Assembly (NCBI RefSeq): GCF_009901955.1
Contig: NZ_WUTS01000009.1
Coordinates: 1 to 33,465, forward strand
Length of the DNA stretch: 33,465 nucleotides
Source: Halomonas icarae
Lineage (GTDB): Bacteria > Pseudomonadota > Gammaproteobacteria > Pseudomonadales > Halomonadaceae
Direction: 5' to 3'
In this document: in pieces, positions 24,974 to 32,878 of the stretch
Layout of the letters: each line of letters begins with the position of its first letter
How positions within the stretch are numbered: the stretch's first letter is position 1
Translations under genes and position numbers: made by a program
The notes under the pieces: generated by a model
Told to the model about the DNA's origin: nothing
Seen by the model: the letters and a program-made list of their open reading frames with translations, nothing else
The model's database searches: none

Positions 24974-26002
24974 TCATCCTTGCGAGGAGGCCGCCCACAG
25001 GTTGATGCCGCCATCGACCGCATGGCGATCGATCTCGGCGAGCTCCGCATCGCTGAACTCAGGGGTATCGAGGGCCCCCAGGCTTTCAAGCAGCTGCTCC
25101 GGGCGGCTCGCGCCGATCAGCGCCGAGGTCACGCGACCGCGGCGCAGCACCCAGGCGATGGCCATCTGCGCCAGGCTCTGGCCGCGGCGTTCGGCGATAT
25201 CGTTAAGCGCCTGCACCCGGGCCAGATTCTCGGGCGAGAGATGCCCCTCTTTCAGGCTCTGACCCAAGGCGGCACGGCTATCCTCGGGCACGCCCTTCAA
25301 ATACTTGCCGGTCAACAGCCCCTGAGCCAGCGGCGAGAAGACGATCGAGCCGACGCCCAGCTCATCGAGGGTCTCCAGCAGGCCATCGGTCTCGACCCAG
25401 CGGTTGAGCATCGAGTAGCTCGGCTGGTGGATCAGGCAGGGGGTGCCCAGCGAGCGCAGAATCTCGACCGCCTCCCGGGTGCGCTGGGCACCGTAGGAAG
25501 AGATGCCGACGTAGAGCGCCTTGCCCTGCCGCACCGCCTGGTCGAGCGCCATCATGGTCTCCTCCAGGGGTGTCTCGGGGTCGAAGCGGTGGGAGTAGAA
25601 GATATCCACGTAGTCCACCCCGAGCCGTTCGAGGCTGCGATCCAGACTTGAGAGCAGATACTTGCGGCTGCCCCACTCGCCGTAGGGCCCAGGATGCATC
25701 CAGTAGCCTGCCTTGGTGGAGATCACCAGCTCGTCACGATGGCCGGCGAAATCACTGTTGAGTAGTCGGCCGAACAGCGACTCGGCGCTGCCCGGCGGCG
25801 GCCCGTAGTTATTGGCCAGGTCGAAGTGGGTAATGCCGTGATCGAAGGCGGTACGGCAGATGGCCCGAGCATTCTCCGGGCTCGCGTTCTCGCCGAAGTT
25901 CTGCCACAGCCCCAGCGAGATGGCCGGCAGCTTCAGGCCGCTGCGCCCGCAGCGGTGGTAGGGCATGCACTCGTAGCGGTGTGCCGAGGGCGTATAGCTC
26001 AT
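24974..26002 (-). CDS. gpr: Aldo-keto reductase, YghZ/Gpr type (L-glyceraldehyde 3-phosphate reductase family)
   Basis: A 342-residue NADPH-dependent aldo-keto reductase of the AKR14 type. It is strikingly close to E. coli YghZ (346 residues): YHRCGRSGLKLPAISLGLWQ near the start, THFDLANNYGPPPGSAE with the catalytic aspartate and tyrosine, ISTKAGYWM with the lysine, and FYSHRFDPETPLEET with the histidine. The C-terminal cofactor segment is SALIGASRPEQLLE. The E. coli enzyme reduces L-glyceraldehyde 3-phosphate and detoxifies methylglyoxal. The ATG at 26002 has GAGGAG about 10 bases upstream; the frame is open to 26080 but that extension is unlike the family. It appears to be a single-gene unit. 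Confidence 0.92.
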   Translation of the reverse strand: MSYTPSAHRYECMPYHRCGRSGLKLPAISLGLWQNFGENASPENARAICRTAFDHGITHFDLANNYGPPPGSAESLFGRLLNSDFAGHRDELVISTKAGYWMHPGPYGEWGSRKYLLSSLDRSLERLGVDYVDIFYSHRFDPETPLEETMMALDQAVRQGKALYVGISSYGAQRTREAVEILRSLGTPCLIHQPSYSMLNRWVETDGLLETLDELGVGSIVFSPLAQGLLTGKYLKGVPEDSRAALGQSLKEGHLSPENLARVQALNDIAERRGQSLAQMAIAWVLRRGRVTSALIGASRPEQLLESLGALDTPEFSDAELAEIDRHAVDGGINLWAASSQG

Positions 26003-26328
26003 GGTGTCCCACTCCTCGAAGTTCGCGTATCTCCCTGACCGCCGGCAGAACCGAGCCTGCGGCGGCCGCGTAACACTCATTATGGGGTCTCGACAGGCGA
26101 CTGGCGATGCCAGGCGCTACTGACCGGTCGGCCAGGCGACGGTCCGGAGCGCACCGTCGCCGGAGTTGCGCTCACCCTGGGACGCGACAGCCGGCAGCTA
26201 CAATGCACCGCGCTTCTTTACTCCTTTTCTTCTCGAGCTCCTCTACGTGGTCCATCGAGGCCAGCTTGATATCGCGCCAGGCACGAATGGTGGGCACTGA
26301 CTGGATAATGGTGCGACAGCGGTCACCA
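26003..26328. other. Interval between the aldo-keto reductase and DeoR genes
   Basis: About 325 bp without a firm gene. A perfect 9-bp stem, GGCGACGGT and its complement around a 9-base loop, lies at 26135-26161 and may mark the end of the DeoR transcript, though it lacks a T-run. A 54-codon minus-strand frame (26172-26336, GTG start overlapping the deoR-family stop) reads like protein (IRAWRDIKLASMDHVEELEK) but has no recognised family. Confidence 0.45.
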
Positions 26329-27084
26329 TCAGGCACTCAGAAAGCGTACACCGCGGGCCGCCAGCGGGCTTCTCAGTTGATCCGGCAGGGCCTGATCGGT
26401 GATCACCGCGTCGAAATCGTCAAGCCTCCCCGCCGTGCAGCACAGCCGTGTCGCGAACTTGGTGCGATCGAGCACCAGTACCCTCCGTGCGGCGTGGGCA
26501 AACAGTGCCTCCCTCGCCATCACTTCGTCATCGTTGTAGTCATACAGCCGCCCATCGTCGTCCATGCCCCCCACCGACACGATGCCCACATCGGCCCGAT
26601 AACGCTGAAAGAAGCGCCAGGCATCGCCGCCGATCACATCCTTGTCGCGGCGCCGAATACGCCCACCGCAAACCACCACCTCGCAGCTCTGATGACACAG
26701 CGCCATCGCCGCATGCAGATTATTGGTGATGACTTGCAGGTCCTGATGCACACCGAGGCGCAAGGCCACCTGCTCGACCGTGGTTCCTGTGCCCAGAAAC
26801 AGCACCTGGTGGTCCTCGATCAGCTCCTGGGCGAGGGCCGCAATGCGTCGCTTGCCGTCGATATTGATGATGGCACGCCGCTCGAAGTCATCATTCTCGC
26901 GGCCCGGAAAGGGCAGTACCTCGCCCTGGCGACGGAGCACCAGACCGCGCTCGGAAAGCGCCCGAATATCGGCACGAATGGTCTGCACCGAAACATGGAA
27001 GTGCCGTGCCAGGGCTACCGGCGACTGGCTGCCCGACTCATGAATAAGGGTCAACAAGTGACGGCGGCGTTCATGGTGATCCAT
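26329..27084 (-). CDS. DeoR/GlpR-family transcriptional repressor
   Basis: A 251-residue regulator. The DeoR-type HTH (about residues 1-57, with SPVALARHFHVSVQTIRADI and LSERGLVLRRQG) is followed by the sugar-phosphate-isomerase-like sensor domain (about 75-230). That domain has the conserved FLGTGTTVEQVA and VVCGGRIRRRDKDVIG loops that bind phosphorylated ligands. Family members are released from DNA by sugar phosphates or related phosphoesters. It is divergent from the ABC/phosphoesterase operon starting at 27284, and three phased CGAAAG elements lie between them, so it very probably controls that operon. The ligand is predicted to be a phosphorylated compound produced by the pathway. Confidence 0.9.
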   Translation of the reverse strand: MDHHERRRHLLTLIHESGSQSPVALARHFHVSVQTIRADIRALSERGLVLRRQGEVLPFPGRENDDFERRAIINIDGKRRIAALAQELIEDHQVLFLGTGTTVEQVALRLGVHQDLQVITNNLHAAMALCHQSCEVVVCGGRIRRRDKDVIGGDAWRFFQRYRADVGIVSVGGMDDDGRLYDYNDDEVMAREALFAHAARRVLVLDRTKFATRLCCTAGRLDDFDAVITDQALPDQLRSPLAARGVRFLSA

Positions 27085-27099
27085 TGAGGCTCCGGTCAG

Positions 27100-27147
27100 C
27101 GAAAGTCAGTGGCGGAAAAACGAAAGCCAACCGCCTTCAAACGAAAG
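27100..27147. promoter_or_regulatory. Operator array for the DeoR-family regulator: three CGAAAG elements at 21-bp spacing
   Basis: CGAAAG begins at 27100, 27121 and 27142, exactly 21 bp apart, or two helical turns. The second and third copies share the longer AACGAAAGC. GlpR and other DeoR-family repressors recognise TTTCG/CGAAA half-sites and often bind several phased repeats. The array lies just upstream of the regulator's own start and before the ABC operon, so it can serve both. Confidence 0.7.
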
Positions 27148-27151
27148 CTTA

Positions 27152-27170
27152 CTGTCACCATGTTGTAAAC
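27152..27170 (+). promoter_or_regulatory. Possible Pho box
   Basis: CTGTCACCATGTTGTAAAC has a perfect first PhoB repeat (CTGTCAC) and a second, weaker repeat (TTGTAAA) at the standard 11-bp spacing. It lies about 115 bp upstream of the binding-protein ATG. The second half is imperfect, so the assignment is tentative. Confidence 0.4.
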
Positions 27171-27283
27171 AGATGACACTACCTTTGGGGGCAGTTCTCG
27201 CACCGGTCCCGCCATCGCGAGACGGCCGTCCGAGCCGCACAGGCTGGATGATTCGCCCACGCCATCGCCCCAAGGAACGCTTC

Positions 27284-28294
27284 ATGTCCACCACACGTCA
27301 CCTTGCCACCGTCGCCCGCTATCTCACGCCGCTACTGGCGGTCACCAGCCTCGCCATGATGACGGCCTCGGCCCAGGCCGCCGAGACGACCCTGACGCTC
27401 TATACCAGCCAGCCCAGCAGCGATGCCCAGCAGACCGTCGACGCCTTCGAGGCAGCCAACCCGGATATCGACGTCGAGTGGGTCCGCGATGGCACCACCC
27501 GCCTGATGGCGCGTCTGCGCTCGGAACTCGAGGCCGGCGTCAGCCGTCCCGACGTGCTGCTGATTGCCGACGCCGTGACCATGGAGTCGCTGATCGCCGA
27601 TGACCTGCTGCAGCCCTACCAGAGCCCCGAGCGCGATGCCTTCGATGCACAGCTATACCATAGCGATGGCTACTACTACGGCACCAAGCTGATCACCACG
27701 GGCATCGTCTACAACAACCGCGCGGCCGAAGCCCCGCAGCGCTGGCAGGACCTGACCGACGAGGCACTCAAGGGCCAGGTGACAATGCCAAGTCCGCTCT
27801 ACTCGGGTGCTGCGCTGATTCACCTGGCTAGCCTGACCGACAATGCCGCACTTGGCTGGGACTACGTCGAGGCACTGGCGGCCAATGACGCCGAGGCCCA
27901 GGGCGGTAATGGCGGCGTGTTCAAGGCGGTAGCCTCCGGCACCAAGCCCTACGGCGTGGTCGTCGACTTCCTGCCGATTCGCGAGGCCGTCAAGGGGTCG
28001 CCGGTGACCTTCGTCTTCCCCGAGGAGGGCTCAAGTGCCGTCACCGAGCCGGTAGCCATCATGAAGGGTGCCGACGATGTCGAAGCGGCCCAGCGCTTCG
28101 TCGACTTCGTGCTCTCGGAGTCTGGCCAGCAACTGGTCAGCGAGATGGGCTATCTGCCGGCACGCAATGGCATCGCACCGCCGGCCGGCTTCCCGGCCCG
28201 TGAGGACATTACGCTGATGCCGCTCGACAGCGAGCGGGCCCTGAACGAAGAAGCCGCCGCCAAGGCTCGTTTCTCCGAGCTATTCGGCGACTGA
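27284..28294 (+). CDS. Periplasmic substrate-binding protein, AfuA/PhnS-like (iron/phosphonate/phosphoester type)
   Basis: A 336-residue secreted binding protein. The signal peptide runs through LLAVTSLAMMTASA and is probably cleaved after AQA (residue 32). The mature part starts TTLTLYTSQPSSDAQQTVDA and has the DVEWVRDGTTRLMARL block of the ferric-iron/AfuA/2-aminoethylphosphonate binding-protein class. No tyrosine pair typical of FbpA-type iron ligands stands out near the C-terminus (the region reads AEAQGGNGGVFKAVASGTKP), which favours an anionic organic ligand. The ATG at 27284 has AAGGAA seven bases upstream; the frame extends upstream into the promoter. Its stop overlaps the permease start by one base. 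Confidence 0.85.
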   Translation: MSTTRHLATVARYLTPLLAVTSLAMMTASAQAAETTLTLYTSQPSSDAQQTVDAFEAANPDIDVEWVRDGTTRLMARLRSELEAGVSRPDVLLIADAVTMESLIADDLLQPYQSPERDAFDAQLYHSDGYYYGTKLITTGIVYNNRAAEAPQRWQDLTDEALKGQVTMPSPLYSGAALIHLASLTDNAALGWDYVEALAANDAEAQGGNGGVFKAVASGTKPYGVVVDFLPIREAVKGSPVTFVFPEEGSSAVTEPVAIMKGADDVEAAQRFVDFVLSESGQQLVSEMGYLPARNGIAPPAGFPAREDITLMPLDSERALNEEAAAKARFSELFGD

Positions 28295-29997
28295 TGATGG
28301 ACAACGCTTCTCGAGGGGCGGATCGCCAGCGCCGACTGCTGACCGCCCTGACGATCCTGATAGTACTGCTGAGCCTGGCGCCGAGCGCCCGGCTCATCAT
28401 CGAGGCGCTGGGTGGGCTTGAGCTCAGGGACGAGGCGCCCCTCGCCCAGGTCCTCGGCGACCCCGACACCTGGCAGGCCCTGTGGCACAGCCTGGTGACC
28501 TCTGCCCTGGGCATGCTGATCGCCCTGGCGCTCGGGAGCCTTTTCGCCTTCATCATCACCCTGACCGATGTGCGTGCCAAGGGCATCTGGGTCTTCTGCT
28601 TCATGCTGCCGATGATGATTCCGCCCCAGGTCACGGCCCTGGCCTGGCTACAGCTGTTCGGCCCGGCAAGCCCTCTGCTGGCAAGCCTCGGTCTGGCCCC
28701 GGAGCTCGGCAGCCCTCAGCCCCTGTACTCACCGGCCGGCATCGGTCTGCTGCTAGGCATCCAGAGCGCTCCTCTGGTCTTTCTGGCGCTGCGTACAAGC
28801 CTGTTGGCGCTACCCCGAGAACTGGTCGAGGCGGCTCGTATCCAGGGCGCCTGCCAGCGTCAGGTGTGGGGCCAGATCATCGTACCCATCACCCGCTCGG
28901 GTCTGGTCGCCGGCGGCGCCATGGCCTTCACCGCCAGTCTTGGCAATTTCGGCATCCCAGCCATGCTCGGCATTCCCGCCGGCTATCTGGTGCTGCCGAC
29001 CCTGATCTATCAACGCATGGCCAGTTTCGGCACCAACGTGCTCGCCGAGATGGCCGGGCTGTCGGTGCTGATCGGGCTGCTGGCACTGGCCGGCGTGGCC
29101 CTGCAGCAGCACCTGCTACGACGCAGCCGGTTCGGACTGATCGGCCACGGCGGACGCGCTCACGACTTCTCTCTGGGACGCTCTCGGGTCCCGTTGGAAG
29201 CGGGCATGGGTCTGGTGCTGGCGATGATTCTGCTCGCCCCGCTCACGGCACTGGTGGTCGGCTCACTGGTACCGGCCATGGGCGTGCCTCTGAACACCAC
29301 CACCGCGACCCTGGAGGCCTACCGCGAAATGCTGGGTCGCCAGGGCGTGACCTGGCGAGCCATGTCCAACAGCCTATGGCTGGCCGGCGGTGCGGCCCTG
29401 GTGCTGATGGCAGTGTGCCTGCCGCTGGCCTATCGCCTGGGACGCATGCCAGAGCGGCTGCAAGCCTGGCTACTGGGCGTCATCGAGATTCCCTATGCGT
29501 TGCCGGGTGTCGTCCTGGCGGTGGCCTGCATTCTGCTTTTCGTGCGTCCCCTGCCGATGATCGAGGTGAGCCTCTACGGCAGCCTGGCGATCATCCTGGT
29601 CGCCTACCTGGCGCGCTTCATGGTGGTGTGCCTGAAGCCGGTCACGGCGAGCCTGGGACAGCTCGACGCCTCACTGGAAGAGGCCGCGCAGCTGGCCGGC
29701 GCCAGCCCCTGGCGGCGCCTGGTGACCATCATCATGCCGCTTACCGCCCCGGCCCTCGCCGCCGGCGGCATCCTGGTCTTCCTGACCGCGGTCAACGAGC
29801 TGACCGTATCGGCGCTGTTATGGAGTGCCGGCAACGAGACCCTCGGCGTACTGATCTTCAACCTCGATGAGGGCGGCGACAGTGTGCTGGCCTCGGCGGT
29901 CGCCGTGGTGGTCGTGGTCCTGGTGGCCGCCCTGATGCTTACCCTGAACCTGATGGCCGGTCGCCTGCCCCGTGGCGTGGTCCCCTGGAAGGAGTGA
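28294..29997 (+). CDS. Fused double permease of an AfuB/PhnU/FbpB-type ABC importer
   Basis: A 567-residue inner-membrane protein with about 12 helices, built from two homologous halves in one chain. Each half has an ATPase-contact EAA loop: LVEAARIQGACQRQVWGQII near residue 176 and LEEAAQLAGASPWRRLVTII near 460. This fused form is typical of the ferric iron/hexose-phosphate/2-aminoethylphosphonate importers. It is translationally coupled to the binding-protein gene, and the ATPase gene starts 4 bp after its stop. The substrate cannot be told from the permease alone. Confidence 0.9.
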   Translation: MMDNASRGADRQRRLLTALTILIVLLSLAPSARLIIEALGGLELRDEAPLAQVLGDPDTWQALWHSLVTSALGMLIALALGSLFAFIITLTDVRAKGIWVFCFMLPMMIPPQVTALAWLQLFGPASPLLASLGLAPELGSPQPLYSPAGIGLLLGIQSAPLVFLALRTSLLALPRELVEAARIQGACQRQVWGQIIVPITRSGLVAGGAMAFTASLGNFGIPAMLGIPAGYLVLPTLIYQRMASFGTNVLAEMAGLSVLIGLLALAGVALQQHLLRRSRFGLIGHGGRAHDFSLGRSRVPLEAGMGLVLAMILLAPLTALVVGSLVPAMGVPLNTTTATLEAYREMLGRQGVTWRAMSNSLWLAGGAALVLMAVCLPLAYRLGRMPERLQAWLLGVIEIPYALPGVVLAVACILLFVRPLPMIEVSLYGSLAIILVAYLARFMVVCLKPVTASLGQLDASLEEAAQLAGASPWRRLVTIIMPLTAPALAAGGILVFLTAVNELTVSALLWSAGNETLGVLIFNLDEGGDSVLASAVAVVVVVLVAALMLTLNLMAGRLPRGVVPWKE

Positions 29998-30001
29998 AGT
30001 C

Positions 30002-31210
30002 ATGAATCTTCTGTCAACCTTACGCCGTTCGGCGTACCCACTTGCTCCCGCCGAGGCCAGGGATTCTGTTCTGCCGGCAGGTGACGCCGACATTCGCGAG
30101 GCCAGCGATGGCCACCGCGGCCTGAACATCGTCGGCGCCACCAAGCACTTCGGCAGCCAGGCGGCGTTGAACGACGTGTCGCTGGACATCGCCCCGGGCG
30201 AGTTCGTCGCCCTGCTCGGCCCCAGCGGCTGCGGCAAGACGACCATGCTGCGCACCCTGGCCGGCTTCGAGACATTGAGCGCCGGGCGCATCACCCTGAA
30301 CGGGCGTCACCTCGACGACGGCAGCCGACCGCTGCCGCCGGAAGAGCGCCACATGGGCATGGTGTTCCAGGCCTACGCCCTGTGGCCGCATATGAGCGTG
30401 GCCGACAACGTGGGCTATGCGCTCAAGCTCCAGGGCATTCGCGGCCAGGAGTATCAGCGTCGCGTCGGCGAAGCCTTGGCGCTGGTCGAACTCGCGACCT
30501 ATGCCAGCCGCCGCCCCCAGGACCTTAGTGGCGGCCAGCGTCAGCGCGTGGCGCTGGCCCGCTGCCTGGTCACCTCCCCTGAGGTGGTGCTGCTCGACGA
30601 ACCCCTCGCCAACCTCGACCGCCACCTGCGCGCCGCCATGGAAGACAGTTTCCGCGATTTTCACCGGCGCACCCGGGCCACCCTGGTCTATGTCACCCAC
30701 GACCAGGGCGAGGCCATGTCGCTGGCCGACCGTATCGCGGTGATGAAGGACGGCAGGCTGATTCAGCTCGCCACCCCGGAAACCCTGTATCGCCAGCCGC
30801 GCAGCCCCTGGGTCGCCGGCTTCATCGGCCAGGGTAGCGTCATGGAGCTGCCCGGCCTGACGCCATCCACCGCGGTCAGCGGTGAATGCCTCAATGCCTC
30901 CCTCAGGGCCTGGGGCAAGGGGCAAGGCACCGAGACGACCAGTGTCGTGGTGCGCCCGGAGCATGTGCACCTGACGCCAATCGATACTGTGCCCCGCGGG
31001 GCTGTGTCGGGCAGCCACCCCGACAGCGGCTCAGGTAGCCAGGTAGGCGCCCGCGTCGTGAGCTCGATCTTTCGCGGTGAACGTTACGAAGTGCACTTGA
31101 GGCTCGCTGACGGCACCCAGCTGCAGGCCTATTCACCGACACACCTGGCCGCCGAGAGTGCGGTCGGCGTCGCGATCCAGCGCGCCTGGTGCCTGGAGCC
31201 GGACGCATGA
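30002..31210 (+). CDS. ABC importer ATP-binding protein (PotA/FbpC/AfuC family)
   Basis: A 402-residue ATPase with Walker A GPSGCGKTT (about residues 73-81), signature LSGGQRQRVALAR, Walker B VVLLDEPLANLD, the switch histidine in VTHDQGEAMSL and a C-terminal TOBE-like domain from about residue 270. An unusual polar extension of about 40 residues precedes the nucleotide-binding domain. The ATG at 30002 has a good AAGGAG site inside the end of the permease gene. The stop overlaps the next gene's ATG by 4 bp. With the two preceding genes it forms a complete importer. Confidence 0.92.
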   Translation: MNLLSTLRRSAYPLAPAEARDSVLPAGDADIREASDGHRGLNIVGATKHFGSQAALNDVSLDIAPGEFVALLGPSGCGKTTMLRTLAGFETLSAGRITLNGRHLDDGSRPLPPEERHMGMVFQAYALWPHMSVADNVGYALKLQGIRGQEYQRRVGEALALVELATYASRRPQDLSGGQRQRVALARCLVTSPEVVLLDEPLANLDRHLRAAMEDSFRDFHRRTRATLVYVTHDQGEAMSLADRIAVMKDGRLIQLATPETLYRQPRSPWVAGFIGQGSVMELPGLTPSTAVSGECLNASLRAWGKGQGTETTSVVVRPEHVHLTPIDTVPRGAVSGSHPDSGSGSQVGARVVSSIFRGERYEVHLRLADGTQLQAYSPTHLAAESAVGVAIQRAWCLEPDA

Positions 31211-32334
31211 CCCAGATTACCAGCGAAGAGCATGTCGAGATCACCGTTCTCAGTGGCCTCGGCGCCAAGGCGCCGGCGGCGATCTTGATAGAGACGGCCA
31301 AGGTTCGCCTGCTGCTCGATGCCGGAGGTCCCCTGGACCCAGGGGCAGCCTGCGAGTGGGTGAGCGACCTTGAACGCCGGGGCTGGCCCGATGCCATCCT
31401 GCTCAGCCACGATCACCCCGACCATGTCGGGAGCCTGGCACAACTACCCAGCGATATTCCGCTCTACTGCACCAGCGAGACAGCCAGGGCCCTGCCTGCC
31501 GGACGTCGCTGGCGAGCGCTTGCCTCCCGCGGAGAGCAGAGGATTGCCGGTGTACGCGTCACCACCGGCCAGGCCGGCCACTCGCTAGATGGTATCTGGC
31601 TGCATCTGGCCTTGGGCCAAGGCATCTTCTACTCAGGCGACACCTGCCTGGAGTCTGCGGTGTTTCCCTTCGACCCACCGCCGCCGGCCGCCATTGCCCT
31701 GCTGGACGCTTCCTACGGGCGCTACGATCAGCCCCTGGCCGCAGCCCAGGCCGCCATGGCAGATCACCTTGAGCGTCCTACCGTGATGCCAGTTCCGGCC
31801 TCCGGTCGCGCCGCCGAGATAGCACTGTGGTTCATCGATAACCAGGAATCGACGCATGGCAACGCTGAGGGGGCCACTCGGCTGGCCCTCGACGACGGCT
31901 GCCGCCAGGCGCTGACGCGCCTGCTGGCGCTGCCGGCCACACTCCGCCGCCCAGGCATTGACGCCAGGCTCCGTGAACTGCTCACCGCACCGCCACCCGC
32001 CGCGCCGCATCTACTGCTTGTCGATGACGATGGCCACCGCAATACCTGGCCCGGCTATCACACCCTGCACAGCGGCTATCTGACGCCGCCTCGCCGACGC
32101 CAGGTCGCCGCCGGCGAGGCCGCATGGCGACGCTGGAATGTCCATCCTCGATTGACCGACATCACCACACTGATGAGCATGCTCCAGGCACGGGAACTGT
32201 GGCCGTTGTTTACCGAGCTGACCCCGGAGTGGCAGCAGGATTTCCCGCTCTCGCCTCCGGCACGGGAACTCGCCATGGCCACCCCCACTCGATGTCTGCG
32301 TCCGGCCAGCGAGGTGTGCGATGCTGCTGGCTAG
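31207..32334 (+). CDS. Metallo-beta-lactamase-fold hydrolase with beta-CASP-like C-terminal features
   Basis: A 375-residue probable phosphodiesterase or nuclease. The metal motif HxHxDH is intact (H68, H70, D72, H73 in LLSHDHPDHVGS), and a later metal aspartate is in FYSGDTCLES. After the first domain, VMPVPASGRAAEIALWF resembles the conserved strand of beta-CASP nucleases of the RNase J/CPSF-73 group. A glycine-rich segment (GYHTLHSGYLTPPRRR) and a late histidine (VHPRLTDITTLM) suit the rest of that fold. The ATG overlaps the ATPase stop by 4 bp, and the end overlaps the next gene by 14 bp. It may open or trim an imported phosphodiester, but there is no direct sign of its substrate. No signal peptide is present, so it acts in the cytoplasm. 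Confidence 0.75.
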   Translation: MTQITSEEHVEITVLSGLGAKAPAAILIETAKVRLLLDAGGPLDPGAACEWVSDLERRGWPDAILLSHDHPDHVGSLAQLPSDIPLYCTSETARALPAGRRWRALASRGEQRIAGVRVTTGQAGHSLDGIWLHLALGQGIFYSGDTCLESAVFPFDPPPPAAIALLDASYGRYDQPLAAAQAAMADHLERPTVMPVPASGRAAEIALWFIDNQESTHGNAEGATRLALDDGCRQALTRLLALPATLRRPGIDARLRELLTAPPPAAPHLLLVDDDGHRNTWPGYHTLHSGYLTPPRRRQVAAGEAAWRRWNVHPRLTDITTLMSMLQARELWPLFTELTPEWQQDFPLSPPARELAMATPTRCLRPASEVCDAAG

Positions 32335-32878
32335 CCCCTTTGTGTTCATGCGCCACGGCGAGACGCCTCTCAATCGCGATGGCCTGATAGGTGGCAGCAC
32401 CGATGTGCCGCTAACGAGGCTGGGTGAAGACCAGGCAAGATCGGCCCGGCCGCTGCTCGAACGACCCTGGTCGAAAGTGGTGACAAGTTCACTTCTGCGT
32501 GCCCGCCAGACTACCGAACTTGCCGTGCCCGGACAGGATTTCGCGAGCCTCGCCGGGCTCGACGAACGCGACTGGGGGCAGCTGGAGTGCGCACCGCTGG
32601 CGCATCAGCCGCCCTATATGAGCATCCCGCCCGGCGGCGAAAGCTGGGAGAGCTTCGAGGCACGGGTCGTCGCTGCGCTCAACGCTACTCTTGCCGCTCA
32701 CCCGTACCCACTGATCATCGCCCACTCAGGCGTCTACCGGGTGATCCAACGACTCGTTCGCGGACGCCCCGAAGGTCCCCGGCTGCCCAACGCCCGACCG
32801 CTCTTGATACGTCCCGGCCCACTGGGCTGGACCTTCCATCTACTTGGAAACCACGATGACCGCCAAGATATCCTCTAG
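32321..32878 (+). CDS. Histidine phosphatase family protein (phosphoglycerate mutase-like)
   Basis: A 185-residue cytoplasmic phosphatase. The RHGET motif at residues 11-15 carries the nucleophile H12; SSLLRARQTTELA gives the second arginine, DERDWGQLE the acid, and IIAHSGVYR the second catalytic histidine. The length suits a CobC/GpmB-type phosphomonoesterase rather than a dimeric glycolytic mutase. It overlaps the upstream hydrolase by 14 bp and the downstream HAD gene by 23 bp, with GAGG before its ATG, so it is embedded in the ABC operon. It probably removes a phosphate from a product of the preceding enzyme. Confidence 0.88.
   Translation: MLLASPFVFMRHGETPLNRDGLIGGSTDVPLTRLGEDQARSARPLLERPWSKVVTSSLLRARQTTELAVPGQDFASLAGLDERDWGQLECAPLAHQPPYMSIPPGGESWESFEARVVAALNATLAAHPYPLIIAHSGVYRVIQRLVRGRPEGPRLPNARPLLIRPGPLGWTFHLLGNHDDRQDIL

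Noticed and set aside
28482..29870. A 462-codon plus-strand frame inside the double permease gene.
   Set aside because: It is proline/arginine/glycine-rich out-of-frame sequence, while the permease frame has regular helices and both EAA loops.
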